Source of the DNA: Zonotrichia leucophrys gambelii
Taxonomy: Eukaryota; Chordata; Aves; Passeriformes; Passerellidae
DNA: 64,000 bases
Direction: 5' to 3'
NCBI RefSeq assembly: GCF_028769735.1
Contig: NC_088171.1
Location: forward strand, 59,613,613 to 59,677,612
Each line of letters opens with the position of its first letter. The first letter of the stretch is position 1. The position numbers and the translations under genes were made by a program. The notes under the pieces are model-generated. The model saw only the letters and a list, made by a program, of their open reading frames with translations, was not told the origin of the DNA and ran no database searches. Shown piece after piece: positions 20,766 to 35,500 of the stretch.

Positions 20766-23700
20766 CCACCTTGATGAAAATTCTGCCTCCTTCCAAGAAA
20801 AAGGTAATATTTCTTTCCTCCCAAGTCATGTCAGGGACTTCCTAGGACCTTTCTCCTTACAGACTAATCCTAGCCCTATCACCTCACTCTCACTATTACT
20901 CGTTGTATTTTCTCACTTCAGTACATTCTATGGCAGCAATATTTCTTCCCTTGTCAGTCTCTTAATGAGTAAAGGGTATCTTTCTCTCTCTCTGAATAAC
21001 CTGTATCATTATCTACAGCATCCTTCTCAGCTCTGTAATGTGATACCAAGACCATTATCTATTTGCTGCTCATGTACTATGCTTTATTCCCTTCCTGCTG
21101 ATCATTTTGGTTGCCCAGCTTAAGATTAATCAAGAGACTGAAGGCTTGTACAGTGAATATTTAGTTTTTGGGGGGTTTTTTTTGTGTTTTTTTTTTTTTT
21201 TTGGAAACCAGGGTCCTACTTACAAAACAAACATCTGAAAAATAGTATCATTTAAAATCACCAGTCACTTCTGGTGGAATAGACCGAGAATAGAAATTGT
21301 TGCCTGGGCAAAACAATGGAAATTATTAGCTTTCCCCCTTGACTCTCCTCACATCTCAAATTCTTAGTTATTGCCTCAGGTTTTGATATTCTCATTGAAA
21401 TTTGTGTAACATGAAACTGATTTACTGCTGTATTTCAGACTTGCAAGCAGCTCCCATTTTTTCTCTCTTAAGAAAAGATAAAGTTCCCACATTTTTTATG
21501 CCTGGGAAAAGTATCAAACCAAGACAGGAGGGACACAAAGAAGAAGAGCTGTGAGATGTCTGCGACTCAAACAGGACTGGCAGGTAAAAGAAAGACTATA
21601 GAGAAGCCTTTGTTGTTTTTAATGTTTTCCTTGAGTTGCTGGAGGGCTCTATCTGGTGTCTTCCTTCCAAAATTCCTCCCTTACTGCCAGTATATACTGG
21701 CATATACTGAATTCAGCTTGCCAGAAAGCAGCTCAGCCACATGCAGCTGCCTGGTCATTCTCTTCACATGATCACCAAATGAGTCTCTCTCATGGAATTT
21801 GTGTCCCATCTTTAAAAATAAATACAACACAAATAAATGAAGTCTTGACTGTAGTCACCAGCCCTGACCCACATGCAGATGTGTCGGTGCTTGAGTCAAC
21901 AGCTACAAGATCAGCAGGCTGCAATTTCAGAGGCCCAGACACCCAGGTTACTCAGAGGAGAACACCACAAGCAGGAATGGAAGGTGCTGATGAATAGCTA
22001 GGGCAAAGACATGCCCAATCAAATTATCAAAACACAAAAACCAAGATGATTTGCAGGAAGACCGAGGGAGATCTCCTGATGTCCCCAGGGTGATGCCAAG
22101 TGATTCCTATCGAGAGTGCAAGGCGCAAGCAGCACGCTGTGCTGAGGGGCTGGCTGTGCCTGCCCACCCAGCACTGGGTGGCACAGGGCCAGACAGACAG
22201 ACCCCCGGACTTGGCTCAGGGCTCCTGCAAGATAGCTGCAAGCAGCCTTCAGATTTTTCTCCGGAGGGCTGGGAGGTGGAAGCTGCAAAGGGTTGCATGG
22301 ATCCTGCAGCAGGGCACAGTCTGGAGGTTCCATTGCACTGACCAGCGTAGAACAGGGGTAGGGGTGAGGGTTTGTTTTTCTTGGGCCTCAGGCAAAACGA
22401 AGTTTCCACCATTTTCTTCCTCAGCCTTCTGCCTCCAAAGGCATTTCCAGTGTTTGACCAGAACATGTAAAGTTGTGCACTTTTGGACATCTCTGCTGCC
22501 ATGCCCTGAGGTAGCTGCCTCTAGGGCAGGCTTTGCTGTAAGAAGCCTTTCCCTGCTTCTCCAGCAGTGAACTCCATCACTCACAGTGATGATATGTCTG
22601 AGCTGGCAGAGTGAGTTACCTGCATGTCAACAAGAAAGACTCCTTTGCTGCCACGTACCAGATCAGTGACTGTGGCTGGCTCTGTGTTACAGCTGAGCTA
22701 TAACCTTGCTCTCCCTCCTCACCTGCCATCTCCAAGTAATTGCTTTTGGACAGATGGCAAGCTGGCAGCATGGTTATGTGACTGCAGCTTGGCTTTTCCC
22801 ACTCCCCCCAAATCTGCTTCAGGTTATACAAAGAGAGCTTATTTTTCTCCTCCCTGCTTCCCTTCCAGCACTACAAACCAGTTTACACAGAAGTCAATTG
22901 TTTCAGCAGCTGCAGAACTGCCCAGGCTGGGGACTTCTTCCACCCGTGCCCCAACATTCCAGTGGGCACAGCTGAACCAAAGCACAGAGGGACCTTGCTG
23001 TGGCTGCCCTTACCAGGGTAACATGACAATGCAAGTGCATTGTGACAGCCCATCCTGGTCATTCCTGGTCAGGAGAAATCAAACCTCTTCTAATGCAAGC
23101 AGGGCCAGACTGATACCCAAGCTAGGCAGAAATGCAAGGGATTTTGACTGGAATCGTTTCTTTCAGGCAGCTGTTGCCAAGATGGGTTGTTAAAAACATG
23201 ATTTCTCTCAGTAGTTCCAGACATTCAGGTCTGAGTCTCACAATCATCTTAAAAGGCTTAATTTCTTAAATTTTTTTTTTTTTCAAATAAGATTTGCTAT
23301 GTGGGTTTCTTGTTTGGTTTTTTTTTTTTCCCTGAAGTCTGCACAAGTTAAGGGCATCTAAAACCTAAGTTGCTGTCAGCAGCAGACTTCTTCCATCCAC
23401 CTCTTATTTCATACATACAATAATTATAAATTAAAACATTTTCTTACATTTTCAATATTGGCATCCTTCACTATAACATCCAATTTTCGAGCAAATGTAT
23501 GGTTATCCTCACATGTTGCTTTCAACTTTCAACCTTCCATGTATTATAATACCAAAAATGATGTAAAAGGACCTACCAGAATTAAAACTAGCCATGCACA
23601 GGTAGGAAGGTAATGTGAAGGCCTCCAACTAGGTTATTTTTAAAAAATCAGGTTAATAATTTAGCAATTTGAAATATTTTACCATTTTCTCATGTGAAGA

Positions 23701-26700
23701 AGATTATGCAAGAAATTGAAAGGCAACTATAAGCAAGGCAAAACTACTACAGCCACAGGGTAAAAGTTTCAAAGCCATTAGCTTTTGTTTCCCTTCACCT
23801 CCTTCCTAGAATTTGATAAAATTGTATGTGCTCAGGTTTGTTGCATTTATTTATTTTCAATCACAGATTGTCTACAATTTCTTTAGTTGCATTTGGATAA
23901 GTGTAAGTATATATGAGACCACATCTGTGTCACCTGTTCGGCTCATGGCACTCCCACAGAAAATTACCTTCTAGAGCTGGGATAAACCCCATTCAGCTGG
24001 ATCAAGATAACCAACAGACGTATTCAAGTGACTGTCATGGAAGAGTCAGTACCCTAATGAAGGGAGAAGGTGCTCTGGGAAGCAGAAGCTGTGGGAGGAA
24101 GTGCCTATGTAGCTGTGCTCCTGCAGATGAATTTGGAATTCAATAGCAAGAGGAGGCAGCAACCAGCAATTACACACAGGGGAAACAACAGCTCATCTTC
24201 CTCTACCGAGCACATGCAGCATAGAGCTTTTCCCCAGGGGAGCATCTTGACTGAGAATTCCCAGATCTCTCCTTCAAATAGGCAATAGATAATTGCAATA
24301 AATACAAAACATATGTACATACACTCACTCCTTACAGGTCTGCTCATCCATTAACATCCCCCAGCCTTCCAGTCAGGAATTCATTTTCAACAGACTTTTG
24401 AAGTAGTTATCTATAATTTGCTTCCACACAACGTGTGTTTACTTTGCAAAATCAAATGCATGGTTAGAACTTAGAGCAAAACACAGAGGGCCCATGGAAA
24501 AAACTAGATGTGTATATTATAGAGAAACAATGGAAAGCAGCTCTACAAATAAGAATTACAATGGTCTATTTTGTGTATTGCTTGCTTAAAGCTACATGAT
24601 TATAACCAAAGCTCTTTTTATTCTTAGCATTTTTGTCAAAAGCAGAGGAAATAAAGATAGTTTACTGCCAGAAGAATAAAGCCAGGCACATAAATACCTA
24701 TCATGCATCACAGCTATAGTACACAGTATCTCCTTAGAGCAGATGATGATCTTTCCATAGCTTAGTAATGCATAAAGGCTAAATTCCAAAGCCACAATTA
24801 CTCAAGCCTGCTTTTTTTGAACAATTTAGAAGTTTAATATTGCTGATTACCATCTCACTTTGAAAGCATGCTAGAGGAGAGGAGGAGGTTATGATCAGGA
24901 GAAACCTCAGCTGCAGAAACCTCCGCTAAAACCTGGTCAGGGATGGAAGAATAAAGCAGAATTTGTCAACTCCACTGCAGAGTGCACTCTCATTATTCTG
25001 TTGATGGCATCCAGTTTTCACCACCTCTGCTGTAAAATATTTTGATCAAAACTATGGTTTTGGTCGATGAAGTAGTGAATAGGTCTTTCAGTGCAATTGC
25101 CTGTTTGAGGGGGATTTTGTTGGCAATTGGCTGAGCAAATTTTCACTTGCAATAACAGCTGTAAACCCTGCTGAGTTCATCTGTTGGGTAGTTAATACTT
25201 GTTGGGAAGTATCTCGCTTTAAGTGTGTTTTGTTTACAAAAGAAATTCCTACGCTTTTTAACACAGTGTTAAAGGCATCGCGCCTCCTGTTTATTTACAT
25301 ACAATGTTCGATCCGTGTTATCTTTGTTCACTGTACTGATTTTCCTCCCAACAGGGGGCTAACATATTGAAGGGCTTTTTTGATTGCCTTCAACTTTCAA
25401 TTGAGTTATAATAATAACAGCCTAGATACAGAGAGGTTATTTAATTAAGTATTATAAGAGACTGCTGACCCAATTTTTTTTTTTTCTTTTCTGGCCAGCA
25501 AAAATAAGGAGAAACTCCATGGAAGGTAAAATTGAAATGGATGTCAGTGTAAGCAGGACCTACAAGAACAGTTACTGCATCAGTGGCAAGAGCAGGACAG
25601 CTTAATCTCCTTCTGTGGCTGTCATTTTTTAAGGAGAGCTGTCCATCCAGAGCCCACATAATCTGCAATTAATTCCTTTGCCCTGCAGGAGTTTTGGAGC
25701 CACATTAAAAGCTCTGAGCATGTGAAAGGATGCAAGTGTGAAACAGATGCAAGCCTCTTTCATATTGTTTTGCCAGTGTAAAACTCAGGAATATGCAGCT
25801 CTGTGGAAGCAGGCAGAGGGGTATCTCTGTTAAGAGCCCACCTCCAAAGCCCTGAGGAAGTCCCTACTGTTGTTTGCACAGTGAGCCAGGCCTCGCTCAC
25901 CAGCAGGGATGAGGCCAATATGCAACCCCAGGTGGATCAGGCTGGAACAGCCCCAGCCTCCAGTGATGAAGGAACCCTCCAGTGCACCCTGCAAGAGCAG
26001 TATGTGGGGAAACCACCTCCTCTTCACCTACAGAAGCTTTGTCTGTCTGAGCCTCATGACGAACAGCATCACTGTTTGACTGCATAACAGGCTATCAAAA
26101 TTCTTGCTTAAATACCTACAGAAATGCTGTCCAGTCCAAAAAGGTTCCCAACTGCAAAGCTCCCTCTTTCAGACACACTTTAAATGGAGACTGAAGAAAA
26201 GCTTCAGCTCACACTCTTGCAGATGGAGGGTAGGACACTTGTAATAAAGGCTTGCTCGAGTGGAAGCTGCTCATCAAGATAACAAGCACTTCCAGCGTAT
26301 ATATAAAAGCAATGGCACATTTTTGACGACCACATTGAAGGTTTAGGAAGAAAACAAGAGATACTACACAGCTGAATTCTGATTGCATGAGTCAGCAAGC
26401 TCAGTTTGAACGTAAAAACATTGGTGTAAACAATCGCACTCATGGACGAGTGCTACAGATTTAATGTTAAGGATACAAGGATTTAATTTATCTTCCATTT
26501 GCAAACTAATATCTTAGGTAGTAAAATGTTTTCCAGCAGTTACATGAACATAGGATTTTTGAATAGCATCAGAAAAACCCAATATAATTACCAATACTCT
26601 TCTTTTTTGCAAGATCTTTCCCTCTCTTCTTTCATCAAACTACATTGGAAGTCTAGGTGTTCAGCTCATGTGTTTATTAAACATGGTCCATGTATTGTTA

Positions 26701-29105
26701 TGTAAGTTACTTTGGTGAAGATGTATTTCCTGGTCACACCTTGCTTCTTCCTCCATTCTGTCCCAGTTCTGAAATTGTTTTCCAAATATGTTTTCAGAGA
26801 GACGTGATTACCATTTCAGAAATACATATCTAACACAGGAGCTCTCAAAAGTAAACATTTATTTAATACCAAGAAAATCTAATGTCCTTCTGGGTGTAAC
26901 TTGCAGAGCCAAGGCCTAAATCTCTTTATGTAAGCTGAACCTCAAAAGCAAGGTAAGTGACTTGAGTCAGGCTTCCACAAGCCTTAAAACAAAGTGTGAG
27001 CTGAAACTGGACCTTTGCTGTTTATTGGAAATACTAAGGAAGAAGGCACTTTAGAGAAGTGACTCCCCTTTTGAAAGGCTTATAGCTGTGTGCAGAACCA
27101 TACATTTGCTATCACACTACCCTTAAGGGTTTTAATCCTGGCAGTTAAAATACCTACACTGAGGTTCTAACTGAGCAGTTCTTTACCCATGGGTACAATT
27201 GTGTCTCATACAGATGTACTGCAGTAACACTATCGCTTTCATGCTGTTAGTTCTATTTCTGGGGTTTTTCCCCCATTTTCTGCCTGTTTTTACAGATGTG
27301 ATGTATAGATGAAAGACAACCAACTCTTGTGCTTATCTCCCAAATCTTATGCATATGGTTGTGAGCCCACAATGTGTAAGACAAAAAGGTCTGAAGAAAA
27401 CGCCATCATCATTTCAGAACTGCACACAGTGACTTTCTTATTTGTTTGAAAGTAATCACCACTTATTGGGGAAAAGAAAAAACTAAAGTGAATCAGTAAC
27501 AAAAATACCACAGAACTAAGCTAAAAACGTAAATCAGGAGCATCTTGGCAAAACCACACGGAATGCAGAAAGGCTCCTGCAAGAACAGTGCAAGAACAGT
27601 GACATCTTGTGGGGATTTACAGAAGCGAGTTCACAGAGGGACAGGGCAAACTAGTTTGTGATGATGGGTAATTAAAGGAAACTACCTCAGTAGTTTATTT
27701 AATACATATACCACTAATATTTGGTAGAAATTAGGCTTTATTGCTTTTATAATGAGGAATGAAAATTAAAAAAGCAGATAAACAGCTAGTTAGAAAAACT
27801 TTGAAAACAGAAATTAATGGAATGGGGTGGAATCCAAATAGCTCTGTAGCCATTTCCTCTGCTCTCCCAGGAAGTAGTTATAATTATCACTTAAATATTA
27901 CTCATCCAAAGTAATAATGGCATAAGGGAAAAGAGACTAAACAAGGAATTATGATGTAAAGGCATACAGTCAAACATAAAAATGACATCCATATTAACTG
28001 CGTTTCAAAAACACACATGTAAATATTTAATAAAGAAAGTATGAATAGTTATGTTGTTCCTTTCCTCTGATTAACAGACTATGTCAAATTCATTATATGT
28101 ACTTCATGAGAAAGCAAAGTTGTATCATAATAGAAAATTAATTTATCCTACTTGCCAGTACAGTGTGCAAGATTTGGACCCTTCAGATTGCATCAGAGTA
28201 TTTGAGTTTCTGGAACAAATCTTCAGTGTGATAAAGTGTCATAACTCAGCCAAGACACTCAACTCTGACAGCTTACAAGCAAAAATATTTTGATTTTTTT
28301 TTTTGGCAAGTTTGTACCCAAACTAAGTCGTAAAAACATAACATTTACAACTTGGAAGATGAAAGATTTTCCTACCATGATGTTCATGTGTTCCTCTTAT
28401 TTTCTTTTACCTGAGTAACCTAAGTAAACAGATTACAAGGCAATTTAGACATAGTAGCTAATACAAGGTTTACTGGACTTCTCATATATAGAAATGTACT
28501 TTGACACTATTTGCAGTTTTACAAATACAAAATGAATAAGAACTTTAAAACATATTTACTGAGCAGCCATGTTTTGATATCTGTACAGATCAATAAGTGC
28601 TGTGGAGTTATGTACAGAATTTATAATTTAATTTTTAAACAGCTTTTGTGCAACCTGGCTGTAATGTGCATTTAAAGAACTGGTGTCAACATCACACATC
28701 TGTAATTTACTGGTGCCAGAAATGGAGAGTACAGAATAGGACAACAGCTCCTAAAATAATACTGTGCTATGCAGACATCAGTACATAATTCAAATAGTGC
28801 ATATTAGTCAATGTCTGATGAGGAATAATAGCTGCTAATACAGACACAGGCATTTACAGGTATTAGGTTTGTTAGAGTAAGTATGGATGAATAAACTTTT
28901 CCATATATAAACATTAAAAGAAAGGGCTTGAATTAGGAAGTCATACAATAATTAAAGATGGAAATTTATGTAATAAATAACAAAAGTTTCAATTTAACTT
29001 GCAGAAGATAAACATAGTTGGAAAAAATCCTTTATAGTAGCAAAAGATCCTTCACAGTAGCAATTAAACCATTCAGAATCATTGTCAAATCAAAGGTAAT
29101 TTGGT
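20766..29105. other. Intergenic sequence and possible distal ATP9B 3' UTR
   Basis: AT-rich DNA with T-rich low-complexity tracts (around 21178-21202 and 23272-23330). No gene is recognisable. The right end, roughly 27.7-29.1 kb, may belong to a long ATP9B 3' UTR. It has several minus-strand AATAAA words (27742-27737 and 27699-27694) and Pumilio-type words. Where transcription ends cannot be decided from sequence alone. Confidence 0.5.
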
Positions 29106-29111
29106 TTTATT
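29106..29111 (-). terminator. ATP9B: Candidate ATP9B poly(A) signal (proximal)
   Basis: The first minus-strand AATAAA downstream of the ATP9B stop, 266 bases past it. The downstream GU-rich element is weak. Further AATAAA words at 27742-27737 and 27699-27694 would give a 3' UTR of about 1.7 kb, so alternative polyadenylation is plausible. Confidence 0.4.
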
Positions 29112-29376
29112 TTATAATCATAACAACTGAAAGAAAAAAAGAAAATCAACACAAAGATAATTTAGTTTGTCTCTGATAGCTGTTAGTGTACTTCTGTGTT
29201 ATTGTATCTCTCAGATGTTTCCTCCTCTTTTTGTGCTCTATTCACATTATCCCTTTTGAATTTTCATTTTTTTTAAAGTTTCTTTAGTCCAACATGAATC
29301 CACAGACGCTAAAGCACAGTGAATATGCAATCTGCAGACTGGTGTGAGTGAAAAACCATAGGGAATATAATCACTT

Positions 29377-29513
29377 TTACGAGGTAAGCTTGGAGTAACT
29401 TGGAGGAGAGAACTTGCGCTTCAAGTACTTGAGAATGTAAAGTGGAAGACAGCTTACAACAGTGATTGCTGACACTTTCCACAGGAAGGTCACAGTTGTG
29501 ATAAAGGCAACAT
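29377..29513 (-). CDS. ATP9B: ATP9B last coding exon (last TM segment and tail)
   Basis: Acceptor TTTCTGCAG|ATG; the first two bases complete an Asp codon with the G of the previous exon. It encodes [20 protein letters not shown], the last membrane segment, and the cytosolic tail with [16 protein letters not shown], ending TAA at 29379-29377. The tail differs only slightly from human (ILKYLKRKF against VLKYLRRKL). Confidence 0.96.
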
Positions 29514-32500
29514 CTGCAGAAACAAAAAGGGAAAATAAATAATGGGAGCCACTAACATGAAAACTGGAACTTCCACAGTGCAAAGTCAATACAAGTCTCA
29601 TAATTGTTTGCTTATGCTATTGTCCAATTCTTAAAAAAAGGGCAATAAAGCAACATAAAGTTAACTTCAGGCTTTTGCTTTTGTAAATTAATTTTTTGGA
29701 GAGGAACTTCAGAGTTCCTTTATGGTCCTCACACTGTTTTTCAGCTGAAGTAACTTTTAGGGGAAGCAGAATCTCAGTTTAAAAGCACAACTCTCTCATA
29801 ATAAAAAGTTAATTCAGCTTATTTTTCTATTAGTAGGAATGATTTTTACCTGCTATAAGTCCCCAACCAATTTGGATCTTTTATTCTGTATTATTTTTCT
29901 AACATCTATGCTGAATGATTCTTAAAATCATAGAGATTAAATTAGAACCCAAAACCTACCACAAGGAAAATAGAATCGTTTTTGACAAAAAATTAACAAT
30001 AATGCTGACACAATATGCTTGCTAATGAATTTTTGGACCCTATTTGTGATAATTAGATCATACTTAAAAATCACGAAAAGATCCTAGAACTCAGGGAACC
30101 CCAAGAATTTTTTTCTTTAATTTTTACCTATTATTTACAAATGCATATATTAAGAAATTCTCTACTCTTGACTGAATCATTAAAGGTAAAAAAAGAAAGC
30201 CAACCCAAAACTTCAAGAAAAGTTAAACTTCACCTACCTAAGAAAGCTCCAAAAGACACTCTGCCTATACCTGTTTCACAAAGAGGGAAAGTGAAAGGAT
30301 AGATTTATAGAAAATACAAAAGTTATGCACAAAAACCCCAAAACAACAACAAACTCCAACAGGTTAGCTACACAAAGAGGAGATGAAAAATATGTTAGTA
30401 GCATTAACTGGATTAGTATTGCCTTTCACATGTCAGTCAGATTATTTTAAGCAGCAATTAAATCAAAACACTTTGAAAACATAGAGATTTTATATTTGGT
30501 CATGTTTTAAGGTTGTAAATAGATTGGCACTTTTCTTACATTTCACTTCAAGGTAAAATTTACTGTACAAACAACTTGATCATGTGAATGAAAATTCACT
30601 TCATAAAATGCAATAAAGAAATTGTTTCCTGCTCCAACTCTGCTTATTAAAATACTTAGTATATTAAATTTCAATGTATAAACTTGTTATGCAGTTTTAG
30701 CCTAAGCCTGCTTAGACATACTGAAAGCCCATGTAACCTATCATAGACACCCTAAAAAGGCCACTGTGTGTAATTAACTCAGAAACATAAAAACTGGTTT
30801 GCTTTCATGAGTCAGAGCTCTAGAGCAGTATCTGTTTTGCCTTTGGTATTTTTGCCTTTCTAATTTGAGTGCCATGTCATCATATAATTTCTCTGGAAGG
30901 AGATGATCCTTATAAGCATAAGGATATAAACGTCACTGAAATAAGTTTATTTGCAAGTGAAGTCAAGCACTCTTGGTCTGGACCATTTTTCCTGATCCAT
31001 GGAAGTTGTTCTATATCTTGAACTGCAAACCATCACATTATGCTGCATCACATACACAAAAACGCTCCCTCCCCCCAGTTATAATGGGACAGATTAAATA
31101 AGAACAAAGCATTAAGCAGAAGTGAGACTAAAAGAAAGGCATTTTCTCAGATAAGTGGTGAATAACACACATAAAATACATCTTTACAAAATCTCATGAA
31201 ACTGCAGCCTTTTCAGTACTCTCAAAAACAAAAATAGTGAAGTTAAGCCCCTGGGTTGCAAGAAGCCATGCAACTGTTTATGGACTCGCTTGGGCTTGCC
31301 CAGCAAATCCACAAGCACAGAAAGGAAAACACTCCCCTTTACGGAAAAGTCTGCAAGAAACAAAGTTCCTGTGGTTTCTACACCTTTGTGAACATCATCT
31401 AAAAATGTTTTTCACAGAACACCACCAGAAAGGATGGAAGGACTGGCTGTCACCAATACTACAGACTTTCAAAGGTGAAGCTGCAAGTTCTGCTTTATGA
31501 AGTTCCTGGAAGTCTGGACTCAAGTGCAAGTACCTATATCTGATCTTGTTTGTTCCTTTAATTTGTAATTTGACTGTGGAGATTCAAAAATCAACCCAAT
31601 AATCTCTATTACTGTGTCTGTGCATCAGTGTCAGAGGGAAAAAAAAGGGTGCTCTGGCAAACCTGAAATTATGTGCAAAGTAAGTACCAAGCCCAGCAGA
31701 GCTGTTTCTTCACTCCTGAGAAATCTTGGAAGTACTAGAACACCTGGGACAGGCAGTGAAGCATTTACTGATTAAATAAATAATTATATAAATAATTATA
31801 TAATGCACACACACTACCCTAGCACTGACCACCTGGGAACTGACAGAGTGAAGGCAGAATTGTAAGACTTCTAGAAACTGCCGTGTAATGCTCAATTCTG
31901 CTATGTGAAATGACAAGTGAAGAAGGGCAGCTCAATACTCATCAGATCCTAAAAGTCAGAGAAGAAGCTGGATTCTCAGCTCCTCATGAGATATAATTAA
32001 AGCTGTTACATATATTTCTGTAAGCTACATTTGTAAAATCACACCTAGATATTTTATTTTTACTAAAGGATAAGTTGATCCAAGAAGAAATAGGTATTAT
32101 TTTGATGCTGAGATTCTTGATTGGTAAGACTTGCAGTTGGAATGTGTTCTTTCATCTTGTGAACTGTAAACAATCAGTACCTTAAGGCACAGTATGGCAT
32201 GCCAAAACTTAAAGCAGAGCAAGCTTAATACAAGGTTACTATAATTATGAAGCAATGGCTCCTATATGAGGTCTTTCCTTCTAGGCTGCTGCATCACTTC
32301 CTAACAATACTTCAGCAATTTTAGCCTTGTGAGTTAGATCTAATGAGGCCCACTTGGCCTGGTGTGCAAAATAATGCACCAATTCAGCAGAAGATCCTGA
32401 TTTTTAACAAACTATATCTATTTTCAATAGTGCAAATCTCAAAGCTAATTTAAACTATACAGTTTTGACTGTCAATATCAGACCAAGGATGGAAAAGGCA

Positions 32501-35500
32501 GGAGTGTTTTGACTAAAGTTTATAATCTAGATAAACCATACTAACAGGATAAAGATTGTTGAATTCTAGGAGAAAAGGGTAAGAGAATATTTTAACCCAA
32601 CACTAATTAGGCCTAATTTGGACTCAATTATATTTCTTATAAAGAAAGCTGCATTTTAAAACATCACCTATTCTTCATTGAAAAAGAGGGAAGAGAAAAA
32701 CATTATTAAAGATACAAAACAGTTCTTTGCTAAAGAACTTTTACTCACCAAAGTATTCATTTAGGAATGCAAGAGAGGCCACATAGCAGCCAAGACTGAG
32801 GAATTCAGCCACCACCATTAACCAGTGCCACGTTCGTATGGTCAGTGCAACCATCAAGAGCTCAGTCAAGATCAGGGCAGTGAAGGAAATGGCAACGACG
32901 TGAACAAACTCGGATTCAAAAAGCAGCAGGGCTCCGTACATCAGAATTCCACCTGTGGGGTGCAGAGGCACACAGGGTTGGCAAACACCCTGCAGTGAAA
33001 TTTCACTGTACCAGCTTTTACAACTGCACACCCAACATATGATTGCTCATTATGAAAGTTTGTCCAGTAATTTTTAAAACACTGGTCTTTCTAAAAGAAG
33101 GATATTTACTGTACTTTGTACATGTGAAATAAGCCAACCAAAGTAAAGCCATACAGAAATAAAACTATTAGAAAATTAAACACCTTTTAGTGCAATATAT
33201 CTGATGAACTGTTAATTAACCTCATTTTGTCAAGTGCTGCAAATAAATGAGATATTGTTGAAAGTGTAATTACTTTCAACTGATTACATAATTCAGATTT
33301 CTTCAACGGTACTTCTGTCATTCAATGAAAGAAAACTACTGTGTAAATACATGCAATGTGATAAGCACTCATTAAATTTTTTCTGGATTAGCATTTAATT
33401 AAAAACATGTCCTTTTTTAGGTGACATGCACCAATAAAAATACCAATCATGCTGTGTTTTGAATAGGCCTGGCACACTACAGGAATATCGATTTACGAGA
33501 TAAACAGAAAGCAATATATATAACTACTGATGAAATGCTAAGCTTTGGGAATTCAACCTGCAACTGAAAAACAATATTGCTAATAGCAGACAAAAATTTC
33601 TCAGTTCAGCAAAATCAGGACTCTCTCCTACCTTGGTAAATACTGATTAAAACCCAGATGAGGAAGGTCTTAAATGACAAAGATCTCCCCTAAGAGAAAC
33701 ATGTGAGAGGACAGTTAAACACAACTTAAAAAAATAAATCTACTCAGCTCATATATTTTTAATAGTTCATTGCCAGAGAAACATTTTACAAGTAAAATAT
33801 GCAGTATTTGAAGTGATAAAGGCTACAAAGCTTCTACTTGTTTTTATGATTCTTCATTTCAAGCTTATGTAGAAATTGCATGAAGTCTAAATTTAGGAGT
33901 AAAAAGTTAAGGCCTTAAACAGAAGAGATATTTTAGCTTGCAATGCTCTGGCTGGTTTTCAGAATGATAAATACAGAAAAATTCATTTATTTTTTATTTG
34001 TAAAATGTAGTCTTCAAAACAACTACAGCATTGTACCTATTGACCAAAACCTTAAGCAAATCTGCAGTTATTTACTAGTAACTTCTAAACGTTGGATAAA
34101 CTGCCCATTTGCTTTCACAGAATAAATTCATGACTACTGCAAATTTTCAGCAAGTAACTATTACCAAATAAATTTTAAATATTTTGATTGTGAATGGTAG
34201 AGACTGAAGCATTTGCAAAAAGCAAAGAATATATGCTGTACATGTGATATGACTCTTGCATTCTGTGAGGGTACTGATGAAATATGTTAGAACTGAAGAG
34301 TTGAAAAGATACACATTTTAAGGGATAAAACAAAGCAGCCATTTTGCCACAAAAAAAGATCAATCTAGAACAGGCAAGAATCAGCAGTTCTTCTTTACTG
34401 CAACAAGTTCCAAGTTCAGTGAACAGTGTTCCACAGGCAAGCTTGTGACTCTGTTTAGCAGGTGAAGGCCATGCTTTTTGGAGTTTGATAAAGGACTGAA
34501 ATATCAAAAAATTCAAAGATTCTCAAGCAGAGAAAGAACCAAGATCTCCAAAAGAGGAAAAAAGATGATCCCAGATTAACATAGGTAATAGCTAATTTAG
34601 GGCAATTAAAACGACAAAGACTCAGAAAATTTTGAACTGGAGTCTTTAACTGGAGTCTGCTTCTGAACTTTTAGAAATCTTTGAAGAGTTTACTATCCCT
34701 AAAAAAGATTGTCTGGTTCTGTCGTGGATCATAACTTTCCTATCTGGCAGCTAAGGATGGAGAAGAAGTGCTTTTCAAACAGCTTATTAAAACAGAATCT
34801 TGAGATTTATGTCACTCTTGTGGGTAACAAAATTACAAACTTTGATTGTTTGCAAGTACATGCAAACCCAAAGAAAGCAGTATCCATGGATGACTGAGTT
34901 CAGATATATCAGTTATAAATATCTGTTATTTAAAAGAAGAGCGTTTTTGGAGACATCAGCAGTAATTTCTGCACGTTAAGAAAAAATAAATCTATAAATT
35001 CATTGACCAATTAAAACAGAAAAGTAAGATGTGAAAATGTAAACATAAATAACTCCACATGAGAGATTTTGGGGCCAGAGTGAAAGTTGCTTTATCAACA
35101 TTTGATAAAGGTTTGAATTATTTCAGTACAGCCACTGGTGACTAGAGAAATGTATTAATAAAAATGATTGAAATGTTTAGTACTGTGGATTATTTTAATA
35201 GTACAGAAGTTGGCAATAGTTGTGCAATCTGTCTTGCTTGGAATACCTTATGAAAATGATTGCAACAATTCCCAGTTTCGCACACTGGAGATTTTAGCAT
35301 TTGTTTGTAGCTGAGCACTGAGAACATTCATACCTTTGTGAGATCCTTATAAAGTTCTGGATATAGCAATGCCATTTCTGGCTTCACATCTTGATCCAAT
35401 ACTAGAGAGAAGACTGGAAACATAGTATATATGGTTGCATACCTAAGAGAAAGGAAGAACACACATTAACATTTTCGTATGACATAATTTTAACTTGAGT

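Noticed and set aside
22624..23193. 189-codon plus-strand frame
   Set aside because: Moderate length but no recognisable domain, no promoter or splice context, and overlaps other random frames.
31237..31500. 87-codon plus-strand frame between ATP9B exons
   Set aside because: Antisense to the gene in an intron, no homology recognised and no splice or promoter support.
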